From Flavobacterium agrisoli (GTDB taxonomy: Bacteria > Bacteroidota > Bacteroidia > Flavobacteriales > Flavobacteriaceae): a DNA stretch of 64,000 nt. A program made the position numbers and the translations under genes. Under the pieces are notes generated by a model. That model saw nothing but the letters and a program-made list of their open reading frames with translations, had not been told where the DNA came from and ran no database searches. Location: assembly GCF_016522065.1 (NCBI RefSeq), contig NZ_JAEHFV010000001.1, positions 62,001 through 126,000 on the forward strand, written 5' to 3'. Numbering within the stretch: position 1 is the first letter of the stretch; the number at the start of each line of letters is the position of its first letter. This document shows positions 9,308 through 17,817 of the stretch, one piece after another.

Positions 9308-9346
9308 AGACAGAAGCATATGGAATTCTTGCTTCTGTCTTTTTTT
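9308..9346 (+). terminator. Intrinsic terminator
   Basis: A perfect 11-bp stem (AGACAGAAGCA 9308-9318, complement 9330-9340) is followed by seven T. It lies 27 bp past the stop of the RadC-like gene. Confidence 0.85.
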
Positions 9347-9351
9347 GTGAA

Positions 9352-10791
9352 TTAATAATAAGTGAACCGTCGCACCTTTGCGATATATTTCGCAAGTCGT
9401 ATCACTTGATGACTGTAACCATATTCATTATCGTACCAAATGTACAACACTACTCTTTTACCATCTCGTGAAACAATGCTGGCCTTACTATCATAAATTG
9501 CCGGTGCAGCAGTTCCAATAATATCAGAAGATACCAATTCATGGTTAAATGAATATTTAATCTGTTCGACCAATTCGCCTTCTAGAGCATATTTTTTCAT
9601 AATGTCATTGAGAGTCTCGAGGGTAGTGGGGGTAGCCACTTCTAGATTTAAAACCACTAGTGAGCCATTGGGTACAGGAACCCGAATCGCATTTGAAGTT
9701 AACTTTCCTTCTAATGCGGGTATTGCTTTGGCAACCGCTGTTCCAGCTCCCGTTTCTGTTATCACCATGTTGAGAGTTGCTGCTCTTCCACGGCGGTATT
9801 TGCGATGCATATTATCGACCAAATTTTGGTCGTTGGTGTAAGCATGAATCGTTTCCAAGTGACCACTGACCACGCCCAAAGTATCTTCGATAACTTTCAA
9901 AATGGGCGTGATTGCATTTGTCGTACAAGAAGCAGCCGAGAAAATATCGAACTTTTCTGGATTAAACTGGTGTTGATTCACCCCATAAACAATATTGGGA
10001 ACTCCTTTTCCAGGAGCGGTTAGTAATACCTTGTGAATGCCTTTGGCAACTAAATGACGACTAAGCGCTTCTTTGGTGGTAAAGGCTCCAGTATTGTCTA
10101 TAAGCAAAGCGTTTTCAATACCGTAGCTACTGTAATCCACCTCCTCTGGAGCATTGGCGTAAATCATGTATACCGTTGTGCCGTTGATGATAAGCGCATT
10201 GTTGCTTGGATCTGCAATTACGGTTCCTTGAAAATCACCGTGTATGGAATCGTATCGTAAAAGGGAAGCGCGTTTTTCTAAACTCAGCGCATCATTTTTA
10301 TCTCGTGTAACGATAGCTCTTAGTCGCATTTGGGCACCTTTTCCAGTTTTAAACAGTAATTCTCGAGCTAGTAATCTCCCAATTCTTCCAAAGCCATAAA
10401 GTACTACGTCTTTGGGTTGCAGGTTTTTGGTTGTTTTAGCTCCTTTAAGTTTTTCTAAAACAAAGTGCCTCACATCTTCATAGTGTTCTTCCTCTAATCG
10501 ATATTCATAAGAAAGTTTTCCCAAATCCAGTTTTGCAGGTGGTAAATGTATTGTTAAGATGACATTGGCAATGGCTACAGAGGTGTCAATTGAAAAAGGT
10601 TTGTTATGAAAATGGGCTGCATAAAGATGCAAGTTCAGTATTTCACTCACGCTTTTATCAAATAATGGGTTGCGGAACAAAACCAATTCTATTGATTTTT
10701 CATACCATAAATCACTAATTATTTTGATGAGTTCTACTGCGCTTCGCCTTTTTTCGGCTTCTGAAGAGAGTTGTTTTTGGTAAAGATTCAT
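9352..10791 (-). CDS. gap: Glyceraldehyde-3-phosphate dehydrogenase, long form
   Basis: This 479-residue enzyme carries the NAD-binding Rossmann start LYGFGRIGR at about 130 and the catalytic loop SAASCTTNAITP with the active Cys near 290. The C-terminal motif WYDNEYGYSHQV is also present. It oxidises glyceraldehyde-3-phosphate in glycolysis or gluconeogenesis. It is about 140 residues longer than standard GAPDH (around 335 aa) because of a helical N-terminal extension, a known variant in Bacteroidota. It stands alone between two mobile-type modules. Confidence 0.92.
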   Translation of the reverse strand: MNLYQKQLSSEAEKRRSAVELIKIISDLWYEKSIELVLFRNPLFDKSVSEILNLHLYAAHFHNKPFSIDTSVAIANVILTIHLPPAKLDLGKLSYEYRLEEEHYEDVRHFVLEKLKGAKTTKNLQPKDVVLYGFGRIGRLLARELLFKTGKGAQMRLRAIVTRDKNDALSLEKRASLLRYDSIHGDFQGTVIADPSNNALIINGTTVYMIYANAPEEVDYSSYGIENALLIDNTGAFTTKEALSRHLVAKGIHKVLLTAPGKGVPNIVYGVNQHQFNPEKFDIFSAASCTTNAITPILKVIEDTLGVVSGHLETIHAYTNDQNLVDNMHRKYRRGRAATLNMVITETGAGTAVAKAIPALEGKLTSNAIRVPVPNGSLVVLNLEVATPTTLETLNDIMKKYALEGELVEQIKYSFNHELVSSDIIGTAAPAIYDSKASIVSRDGKRVVLYIWYDNEYGYSHQVIRLAKYIAKVRRFTYY

Positions 10792-11658
10792 TTTACAAGA
10801 TGTAGGAAGGTTAGTATTGGATTGTTTTATAATATCACAAAACGCAATCTTTTTGTTATAAAAATTGCATTTCGAAGCGAAATTAAAAATTTCAATCGAT
10901 TTCGTAATAGTAATTTCCTTTTTATTTTAAATAACTTTCATTAAAAATGGATTCTTGATATTGTTATAGTAGCGGTGGCGCATTCTTTCATAAAAGTTAG
11001 TAATGGAATTCAACAAACGGATATTGTAACATAGCTGTTTCTGTAATTGACGCGTTAAATTCTGTTTCAGCGGTTAATTACTAAATAAAATGTTTGCTTC
11101 GTTGAGGAATGCTACAAATGGAAAGATTGGATCATTATGAAATCAATCAAAAAATTTAAAAACATCCAGAATTGCTTCCAAGATTGATTTATAAAGTGGT
11201 GCCTCAACACAAATATTAATTTTAAATGCCATGGTTAAATTGTTAAATGTGTATTGAATTACTTCATAAAATAGGAAAAGGATATAAAGGATATTCCGCA
11301 TACCCATAAATGTTTACTTTCTTCAGTAATGGCTGAAATAACAGCATCATTCATACTTAGTTAAAATTATAGACAGAATTTTCTCCATAACTAACCGGTA
11401 AAAAGCAAGCCAAAGTACGGCGGTTTTCCCTTGCTGCCTCCCAGCCAAAAGACTACGGCATAAACGGTTTCCTCCCTAAAGGTACCCACCAATTATTCCG
11501 TTTCCTTTTGGCTTTTTCCCAACCGCCGTAATAAGTTGCTTTCTTTTTTCCGGTTTTTCTTTGGAAAAAAAATAATGTGAAGCGAAGTGGAACAAACCTA
11601 TAAAAGCTGGACGGAGAAAAAGAGCAACAAAATGTATAATTTTTAAAAAGTACCAACT
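10792..11658. other. Long noncoding or decayed stretch before ssb
   Basis: No convincing gene was found in 867 bp. On the minus strand 11143-11232 encodes a 29-residue peptide (start MAFKINICVEAPLYKS), which may be a scrap of a decayed gene, but I do not recognise it. A small palindrome (GAAATT/AATTTC) lies at 10879-10893. The right end holds the nested inverted repeats at 11416-11530. Confidence 0.5.
11416..11530. repeat. Three nested perfect inverted repeats upstream of ssb
   Basis: Three arm pairs are nested in register: TACGGCGGTT at 11416-11425 with its complement at 11521-11530; AGCCAAAAG at 11443-11451 with 11505-11513; and AAACGG at 11462-11467 with 11498-11503. They would fold into one long branched stem of about 115 nt, GC-richer than its surroundings. 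It lies 129 bp before the ssb start. It could be a replication or single-strand initiation site, a regulatory RNA leader, or a transposon end. Confidence 0.65.
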
Positions 11659-12045
11659 ATGAACATTATCGGAAGATTGACAAGGGATGCGGAAGTACGC
11701 ACCACGTCACAGGACAAACAAGTAGTGAATTTTGCAGTAGCCACTAATGAAAGCTACCGCAACAAACAAGGGGAACGCATAGAGCAAACTACCTATTTTG
11801 ATTGCTCTTATTGGATTTCTGCTAAGGTAGTTACACTACTTACAAAAGGCACTTTGGTAGAACTAACAGGACGAGTAAGCACAAGAGCATGGACAGGAAA
11901 TGACGGAACGCCAAAAGCAGGGCTAAATTTTCATACCTCAAACATTAAACTGCACGGAGGTAGCAAGAGAAATGACACGGTAGAGGCTACTGCTAAAACA
12001 CAGCAGAACGTTACGCAAGAAGCGAAAGACGACCTACCATTTTAA
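11659..12045 (+). CDS. ssb: Single-stranded DNA-binding protein
   Basis: This 128-residue protein is a single OB-fold SSB (GRLTRDAEVRTT, FAVATNESYRN, TTYFDCSYW, ELTGRVSTRAW, GLNFHTSNIKL) with the acidic C-terminal tip DDLPF that recruits partner proteins. It starts MNIIGRL, one or two residues shorter than some homologues. The short form and the pairing with a DUF932 gene 33 bp downstream are typical of plasmid or conjugative-element copies, not the housekeeping ssb. Confidence 0.9.
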   Translation: MNIIGRLTRDAEVRTTSQDKQVVNFAVATNESYRNKQGERIEQTTYFDCSYWISAKVVTLLTKGTLVELTGRVSTRAWTGNDGTPKAGLNFHTSNIKLHGGSKRNDTVEATAKTQQNVTQEAKDDLPF

Positions 12046-12077
12046 AAACAAGAAAACAATCAGTAAAATTTAATATC

Positions 12078-13145
12078 ATGGCACACAATATCAATTTTAA
12101 CGAGAAAACAGGACGTTACTCATTTTTTAGCGTACAAGAAAAAGCATGGCACGGATTAGGGCAAATCGTAGCGCAATACCCAACAAGCGAGGAAGCAATA
12201 AAACACGCAGGATTAGATTACCAGGTGGTCAAATCCCCACTATTTACCAAAGCTTCGGATAGTATCGAAACTACACAGGATACTGAGGTAGGTAGTAACA
12301 TATTGGAAGTTCCCAATTATTATGCGACCAGTCGCACCGATAATAATACCGTTTTGGGCGTAGTGGGTAAGGATTACCATATTGTACAAAACCGTGACGC
12401 TTTCAATTTTTTTGATGCTATCGTAGGAGGTGGAGAGGGCATTTTATATGAAACAGCAGGCGCATTAGGCAAAGGCGAACGCATATTTATCACTGCAAAA
12501 TTACCAGACTATATACGTGTAGGGAAGGGCGATGATGTCACCGAGAAATATATTTTTCTGACCACTTCACATGATGGTAGCGGAAGCATCACAGCCGCAT
12601 TTACTCCCATTCGCATTGTTTGTCAAAATACCTTAAACGCCTCCTTGCGAAACATGACTAATGTAGTACGAATTAAACATACCTCAGGAGCCAGACAACG
12701 TATTGAAAACGCTCACAAAATAATGGGACTTGCCAACACACTAAGTCTACAGTTGGAAAACATCTTTAATCATTGGGCAAAAGTACGTGTTACTGACCAA
12801 GAGGTTAAAAAACTAATTCAATTGGCACTATGCCCAAATAAGGAAACCCTTGATTTACTAAAAAAGGGCGCAGAAGATGATGTTTCGACTGTATTTAAAA
12901 ATGTGGTTGAGGATGCTTTTAGTTATGCCATGATAAGTGATACCCAGCAAATGGAAACCACAAAAGGCACGCTTTTTGGCGCATACAATGCGGTCACTGG
13001 GTACTACCAAAACGTAAGAAAGTACAATAATGAAGAAGCCAAATTGCAAAGCATTGTATTGGGAGGTACTGCTCAGCAAAAATCGCAAAAAGCATTTGAT
13101 TTATGTAGCTCATTTGCTTTGGACGGCGCGGTAATACTGAACTAA
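12078..13145 (+). CDS. DUF932 phage/plasmid-like protein
   Basis: This 355-residue protein shows the DUF932 pattern: EKAWHGLGQIV near 22, LGVVGKDYHIVQN near 95, and FTPIRIVCQNTLNASL near 178. The function of the family is unknown. Members occur on phages, plasmids and integrative elements, often next to ssb and antirestriction genes, as here. No signal peptide or membrane segment is present. Confidence 0.88.
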   Translation: MAHNINFNEKTGRYSFFSVQEKAWHGLGQIVAQYPTSEEAIKHAGLDYQVVKSPLFTKASDSIETTQDTEVGSNILEVPNYYATSRTDNNTVLGVVGKDYHIVQNRDAFNFFDAIVGGGEGILYETAGALGKGERIFITAKLPDYIRVGKGDDVTEKYIFLTTSHDGSGSITAAFTPIRIVCQNTLNASLRNMTNVVRIKHTSGARQRIENAHKIMGLANTLSLQLENIFNHWAKVRVTDQEVKKLIQLALCPNKETLDLLKKGAEDDVSTVFKNVVEDAFSYAMISDTQQMETTKGTLFGAYNAVTGYYQNVRKYNNEEAKLQSIVLGGTAQQKSQKAFDLCSSFALDGAVILN

Positions 13146-13157
13146 AATTAGACAACT

Positions 13158-13193
13158 ATAGGCTACAAACTAAACAAGGGAGTAGCCTATTTT
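13158..13193 (+). terminator. Intrinsic terminator after the DUF932 gene
   Basis: A perfect 9-bp stem (ATAGGCTAC 13158-13166, complement 13182-13190) is followed by a short T run, 12 bp after the DUF932 stop. Confidence 0.65.
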
Positions 13194-13353
13194 AAATAAT
13201 TCACCAAAATAGAATACGGGGTTTGATACTCTCGAGATTATCAAGGATTCTTTCTTTATGGAATGAAGGGAATCGATTTTTTTTTTTTTGCTTAACTTGC
13301 AGAACAGGGGAATAAAAAAAACCTTTTCCCTCTGTTATGCCTGAAATATTGGG

Positions 13354-13476
13354 AGGCAAAAATGCAATTCCTTCCTATGGTCGGAAACGCATTTTTGCCT
13401 TTAATTTGGATACAACCACTTTGCTAAAATCGAGCACTCCATAAATTCCGCTACTCCTATTTTAGCAAAAAGGTTG
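13354..13476. repeat. Two adjacent long perfect hairpins
   Basis: The first hairpin has 12-bp perfect arms (AGGCAAAAATGC 13354-13365, complement 13389-13400). The second has 11-bp perfect arms (TTTGCTAAAAT 13420-13430, complement 13459-13469), extended outward by CAACC/GGTTG at 13413-13417 and 13472-13476. No gene overlaps them. With the nested repeat upstream of ssb they bracket the ssb-DUF932 pair, suggesting structural DNA elements of the former mobile module. Confidence 0.65.
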
Positions 13477-13566
13477 CGTTTTTTTGAATGAATATTTGAG
13501 ATAAATTCAAAAATAAAAAACGATCTTCAATTTGTTTGTAAGAAAAATAAACTACTTTAGCCCTGT

Positions 13567-13648
13567 GATAGCAGCGCTATTATAAAAATCTAAATAAATA
13601 ACGTTCTTGTTTTTGGCAAACTCCGAAGTAACCCTTCGGAGTTTTTTT
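13567..13648 (+). ncRNA. Possible short transcript ending in a strong terminator
   Basis: A 10-bp perfect stem (AACTCCGAAG 13619-13628, complement 13634-13643) followed by seven T is a textbook intrinsic terminator, but no gene ends just before it. A weak promoter-like pair (TTG near 13530, TACTTTAG about 18 nt later) lies upstream, which would give an RNA of roughly 80 nt. The alternative is that this is a leader attenuator for the downstream membrane peptide gene. The terminator is clear; the RNA is inferred. Confidence 0.35.
13619..13648 (+). terminator. Orphan intrinsic terminator
   Basis: Perfect 10-bp stem, 5-nt loop and T7 tail, lying 470 bp after the nearest upstream gene and 265 bp before the next. 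Confidence 0.8.
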
Positions 13649-13912
13649 GTGTTATTCAAATAACATAAGAATACCTTTAAAAGATTCTTCAAAACAATCA
13701 AAAATTCAAAAAGAACGAACCCAATTACAACTGCTAGTACACAACTTACCAGGCTCTTTAATAAAGAAAAAGTTAGACCATAACGAATTGAAAACCATTG
13801 ATTTGTTTTGTGGAAATTCTATAAAATCTGTTTGAAATTAAATACGGGTCAAATTTTTGTCCTTTGTACCTTTAAAATTGAAATAAGTACAATAACATAA
13901 AAAAAAGAAGAC

Positions 13913-14065
13913 ATGGCAGAAATTAAAATTGAGAAAAAAAAACCGATTTGGCCTTGGATTGCCTTAATCCTTATAATCGGAGCGCTCGTGTGTTTCATGT
14001 TAGTGGGTGATAATGACACTCAAAGTGAAAACACGATGGAAATTGAGAATACCAACGTACAGTAA
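13913..14065 (+). CDS. Small single-pass membrane peptide
   Basis: This 50-residue frame begins with a Lys-rich cytoplasmic stretch (MAEIKIEKKKP), then one hydrophobic helix (IWPWIALILIIGALVCFML, about 12-31) and a short polar acidic tail. An A/G-rich stretch (aaaaaagaagac) sits directly before the ATG. It lies 102 bp before the PRC-barrel gene on the same strand and may share its promoter. I do not recognise a family. The codon pattern and clean topology make a real gene likely. Confidence 0.6.
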   Translation: MAEIKIEKKKPIWPWIALILIIGALVCFMLVGDNDTQSENTMEIENTNVQ

Positions 14066-14167
14066 ACCTACTAACTAAAATCAAACATTTTCTAACTAGG
14101 AAAGTGAAAGTAGGATTAGCTGATTGTATTGGTTTAGAAAAAAAATAGAACAATTTAAAAAAGAATT

Positions 14168-14680
14168 ATGGAAAATAAAGATAAAAATTTATACAGACTC
14201 GACGAATTGACCGATTATAAAATTGCTTCAAACTATGCCGATGTAAGAGGTTGGAAAATAGTTGATGTAGATAACCGAACTATAGGGAAAGTGGAGAATC
14301 TTTGGGTGAATAAAGAAATGCAGCGCGTCATCTATTTGGATGTAAAGGTGGATAAGGAATTGATAAGTGACAGCCGTAATGAGGTTCATGAAGCGATATC
14401 AGATCAAAATGCTAAGGAGTTTTTGTATAAGGACGGGAACAGCCACTTAATTATTCCAATTGGGTCAGTAAATATTAATAAAGATACTAAAACTGTAATG
14501 GCTACTAATATTGCTTATAGCACTTTTAAAAAGACTGGTAGATACAATAGGGAGCATGATTTTGATAGAAATTATGAACGAACTATAATGCATTCGTACT
14601 ACCCAGAAAGTAGTGCTAGTGGTATCTACGATAGCAATGATGATAATTTTTATAGACGTAAAGAATTTGACGATGTATAA
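14168..14680 (+). CDS. PRC-barrel domain protein
   Basis: This 170-residue soluble protein has a PRC-barrel core at about 20-120 (ADVRGWKIVDVDNRTIGKVENLWVNKEMQRVIYLDVKVD, then HLIIPIGSVNI). The tail is rich in Tyr, Asn and charged residues. PRC-barrel proteins of this kind are often tied to stress or envelope responses in Bacteroidota, but the ligand is unknown. The 50-aa membrane peptide lies just upstream. Confidence 0.82.
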   Translation: MENKDKNLYRLDELTDYKIASNYADVRGWKIVDVDNRTIGKVENLWVNKEMQRVIYLDVKVDKELISDSRNEVHEAISDQNAKEFLYKDGNSHLIIPIGSVNINKDTKTVMATNIAYSTFKKTGRYNREHDFDRNYERTIMHSYYPESSASGIYDSNDDNFYRRKEFDDV

Positions 14681-15239
14681 ATCCTATCTGCTAATTGAGG
14701 GGTTTTAAGATGGATTTCTAATCTGATTGTTAGAATATTTTGTTCAGTTACCTACAATTGTAAAATAGCCAAGCTAGTGCTAATTGCTATATGACCAAAC
14801 CCAGTTGTTTAGATCAGATTATTAAAAACATACGATGGGCTTTAGAAAACCAATGGAATAATTATATAGATTTAAACTCCTGTTTTTTTAAGTATTACAA
14901 ACAAAATATAAGTTTTGTCACTATGTAACTACTGACGCACTTTGGTATAGGAGCTTATAACTGTCAAGTATAAGCCAAAGAAATCAAAACCACCCCGAGC
15001 GTAACTGAGGGGAGTGAATACCAAGCAGAAAATTGTAGAACCAATCAAGCAAAAACATTTATCGCTAACAAATAATTTTTTTATGAATATCCTAAAGCCG
15101 ATTATTGTAATAGTCGGCTTTTTTTGTTAAGCTTCCATTTCAAAAGAAATATGTAATTACTATCTATTCTTTATATAAACATACTATAAGACCCATTCAA
15201 AATAGTTAACTTGTAGTAAAATATGAAATAGCATCTATT
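14681..15239. other. Noncoding stretch with hairpins
   Basis: No confident gene was found in 559 bp. A 45-codon frame at 14791-14928 (start MTKPSCLDQIIKNIRW) is possible but unsupported. A hairpin (GCTTATA/TATAAGC) lies at 14953-14975, and an intrinsic terminator at 15094-15125, again with no obvious gene ending at it. Confidence 0.5.
15094..15125 (+). terminator. Intrinsic terminator
   Basis: A stem of about 12 bp (AAAGCCGATTAT against its near-complement ending at 15119) runs into seven T. It lies 115 bp before the multicopper oxidase start and more than 400 bp past the PRC-barrel gene, so it may end a short RNA or act as an attenuator. Confidence 0.65.
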
Positions 15240-17579
15240 ATGAAAAAAATATATTATCTATTAATTTTATCATTTGGTTGGAGCGCAGCAACCTTAGCAC
15301 AAGTAGAAGCAGGCAATTCCGATAATTTACCAGTTCATCAATATACACTGGTAATCAAAGAAGAAATAGTTAATAAGGCTGGAAAGCAAGTAAATGCAAT
15401 GACTGTAAATGGAAGTATTCCAGGACCCACTATTGAATTTACAGAGGGTGAATATGCGGTGATCTATGTAAAAAATGAAATGAGTGTGGAAACATCTGTT
15501 CATTGGCACGGAATGTTACTTCCTAATTTTTTTGACGGCGTACCTTACTTAAGTACACCACCTATAAAACCAGGCACTACTTTTAAATATGAATTCCCTT
15601 TAAAACAATCAGGTACATACTGGTATCATTCACATACCATGCTACAAGAACAAAGTGGTGTTTACGGTTCTATTGTTATAAATCCAAAAGAAAAGAAACT
15701 CCAATACGACAAAGATCTAGTTTTGATGTTATCCGATTGGACGAATGAAAAACCAATTAATGTATTGCGAAATCTCAAGCGAGGTAATGAATGGTACCAA
15801 ATGAAAAAGGGAACTTCTACTCCATTAAATAGAGTAATTGGTCAAGGGGCATTTGGTGCTCAGCTTAACTTTTGGAAACAACGCATGGAGGGAGCAGATA
15901 TCGCTGATGTTTATTATCCCTCATTCTTAATTAATGGCAAAGCAACTAGGGATTATCCCGAGTTTAAACCAGGTGAAAAAGTTCGTTTACGGATTATTAA
16001 TGGATCTGCATCCTCACAATTTTGGATGACTTTTGGAGGTGAAACACCAACTTTAGTTGCTGCCGATGGAAAAGATGTGGTGCCAATATCGCGTAATAAG
16101 ACCTTTATTGCTATTGCCGAAACGTATGATTTTATTGTAACTGTTCCCAAAGAAGGTAAAATGGAATTCCGAATTGTGGCTCAAGATGGTTCAGGTTCGG
16201 CATCTGCTTTTATTGGTAAGGGAAAAATACTTCCCGCTGAAGTTTTACCCAAGCCAAATAAAATAGAAATGATGAAAAAAATGGCCAAAATGGATATGAA
16301 AATGGGGGCACATGCTTTAAAATTCCAACCTAGAAAAGATGAGCGATTCGAAATGAAAGAAGAATATGGAATGAAAATGAAGGGTATGGATATGTCTAAC
16401 GATGCTATGAAAATGGACGAAGATACTCAAATGCATAAAAAAATGGGACATTCTAATATGGATGTGGAAACAGATTCGACCTCATTAATAAAAGAAATGA
16501 ATCACGATGGGATGAAGAAGGACTCACAGATGAAAAACATGAAAATGGATGCAATGGATATGTTTGCTGAATATAAGTATGATTATTTAAAATCACCTCA
16601 AAAAACAATCTATGATAAGAATCTGCCCGTAAAAAAAAATCTTTTAAACTTAACCGGTAACATGCAACGTTATATTTGGAGTATTAATGGTGTTCCTCTT
16701 AGCGAGACAGATGATATTGCTATAAAAAGTGGTGAGGTTACTAGAATGACTTTTAATAATCTTACAATGATGCACCATCCAATGCATCTTCATGGGCATT
16801 TTTTCAGAGTAATCAATAAATATGGTGAATATTCTCCCTTAAAGCATACCGTCAATGTCCCACCAATGCAGGAAGTAACTATTGAATTTAGCGGTAATAA
16901 TGGTGATGAGTATGGTGATTGGTTTTTTCATTGTCATGTTTTATATCATATGATGAGCGGTATGGCTCGTGTTGTGAGTTATGAGACGCCTCGTGATCCT
17001 AGAATGGCAAAATTCTCAGTAAAAAAATTAATTAAAGAAGCGGATCTATATTATAAGTGGTCTACTTTGGATGTGGCTTCGCACATGACAGAATTTAATT
17101 TCATTGCTTCAAATATTAGAAATCAATTTACTATTTCAGGGGAGTATGGCTGGAATAAAAATTTAGAAGCAGAAGTTACCTATGAACGGTACTTACATGA
17201 TTATTTGCGGGTTTTTGGTGGAGTAAATATCGAAAATGAAATTGATGGTAGTTTGGATGAAATGGCGACGACTGCTATTGCAGGAATTCGGTTTTTGACA
17301 CCTTATTTATTCAATCTAGATGTACGAATGGATAGTAAATTAAGACCGCAGATTGGGTTAAGTCGAGAAATCTTAATTTTTCCCAGAACAGCTGTTTTTG
17401 GAATGTTTGAATACCAAGTAGATTTTGGTTGGGTAAATGAATTACCTACTGGTGATAATTTTGCTAATGAAATTACATGGAATGCTGGTTTTGAATATTT
17501 TCTCTCTAGAAATATTTCCCTTATGGCAAGTTATGATAGTCGATTCGGTGCAGGTGGCGGGCTTTCCATGCGCTTTTAA
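15240..17579 (+). CDS. Multicopper oxidase (CopA-like) fused to CopB-like outer-membrane barrel
   Basis: A signal peptide (1-20) precedes a complete multicopper oxidase with copper motifs HWHG (88-91), HSH (130-132), HHPMHLHGH (about 510-518) and HCHVLYHMMSGM (about 563-574). Between the second and third cupredoxin domains lies a Met/His/Lys-rich segment (about 340-442) that probably binds Cu(I). After about residue 590 the protein continues with about 180 residues of alternating strands ending in Phe (GGGLSMRF), like the CopB outer-membrane barrel of copper resistance. At 779 aa it combines what are two proteins (CopA, CopB) in Proteobacteria. It likely oxidises periplasmic Cu(I) while anchored at the outer membrane, and it heads a metal-efflux cluster. 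Confidence 0.9.
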   Translation: MKKIYYLLILSFGWSAATLAQVEAGNSDNLPVHQYTLVIKEEIVNKAGKQVNAMTVNGSIPGPTIEFTEGEYAVIYVKNEMSVETSVHWHGMLLPNFFDGVPYLSTPPIKPGTTFKYEFPLKQSGTYWYHSHTMLQEQSGVYGSIVINPKEKKLQYDKDLVLMLSDWTNEKPINVLRNLKRGNEWYQMKKGTSTPLNRVIGQGAFGAQLNFWKQRMEGADIADVYYPSFLINGKATRDYPEFKPGEKVRLRIINGSASSQFWMTFGGETPTLVAADGKDVVPISRNKTFIAIAETYDFIVTVPKEGKMEFRIVAQDGSGSASAFIGKGKILPAEVLPKPNKIEMMKKMAKMDMKMGAHALKFQPRKDERFEMKEEYGMKMKGMDMSNDAMKMDEDTQMHKKMGHSNMDVETDSTSLIKEMNHDGMKKDSQMKNMKMDAMDMFAEYKYDYLKSPQKTIYDKNLPVKKNLLNLTGNMQRYIWSINGVPLSETDDIAIKSGEVTRMTFNNLTMMHHPMHLHGHFFRVINKYGEYSPLKHTVNVPPMQEVTIEFSGNNGDEYGDWFFHCHVLYHMMSGMARVVSYETPRDPRMAKFSVKKLIKEADLYYKWSTLDVASHMTEFNFIASNIRNQFTISGEYGWNKNLEAEVTYERYLHDYLRVFGGVNIENEIDGSLDEMATTAIAGIRFLTPYLFNLDVRMDSKLRPQIGLSREILIFPRTAVFGMFEYQVDFGWVNELPTGDNFANEITWNAGFEYFLSRNISLMASYDSRFGAGGGLSMRF

Positions 17580-17817
17580 AATTTAACACAAAATCATTGT
17601 GCTCTTTATAAAAAAATGTCATTTTTCAGGACACCATGATACCATTTTTTAGTTCTTGCCATACCCTTTAAGTCACCTTTTAGCAAAGTGTTTTCTATAT
17701 TTTCTATAATAACATTGGTTCCTGTATCGCTTACAGTTGTATTATGGGTTATAAAATATGTTAAATTCATTTCATATAATTTTATTATTAAAAAATAAAA
17801 ATACTATTTTTACAGTA

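Noticed and set aside
11453..11656. 67-codon minus-strand frame upstream of ssb
   Set aside because: It overlaps the nested inverted repeats, and its Phe/Lys/Arg-rich composition reflects them.
13647..13835. 62-codon frame with a TTG start just after the orphan terminator
   Set aside because: The start lies inside the terminator T-tract and there is no ATG or ribosome-binding site; a decayed gene is possible but not supported.
14791..14928. 45-codon ATG frame (MTKPSCLDQIIKNIRW start)
   Set aside because: No recognisable domain, no clear ribosome-binding site and AT-rich context; could be chance.
15083..15130. 15-codon ATG frame across the terminator at 15094-15125
   Set aside because: It consists mainly of the terminator stem; peptide coding is unlikely.
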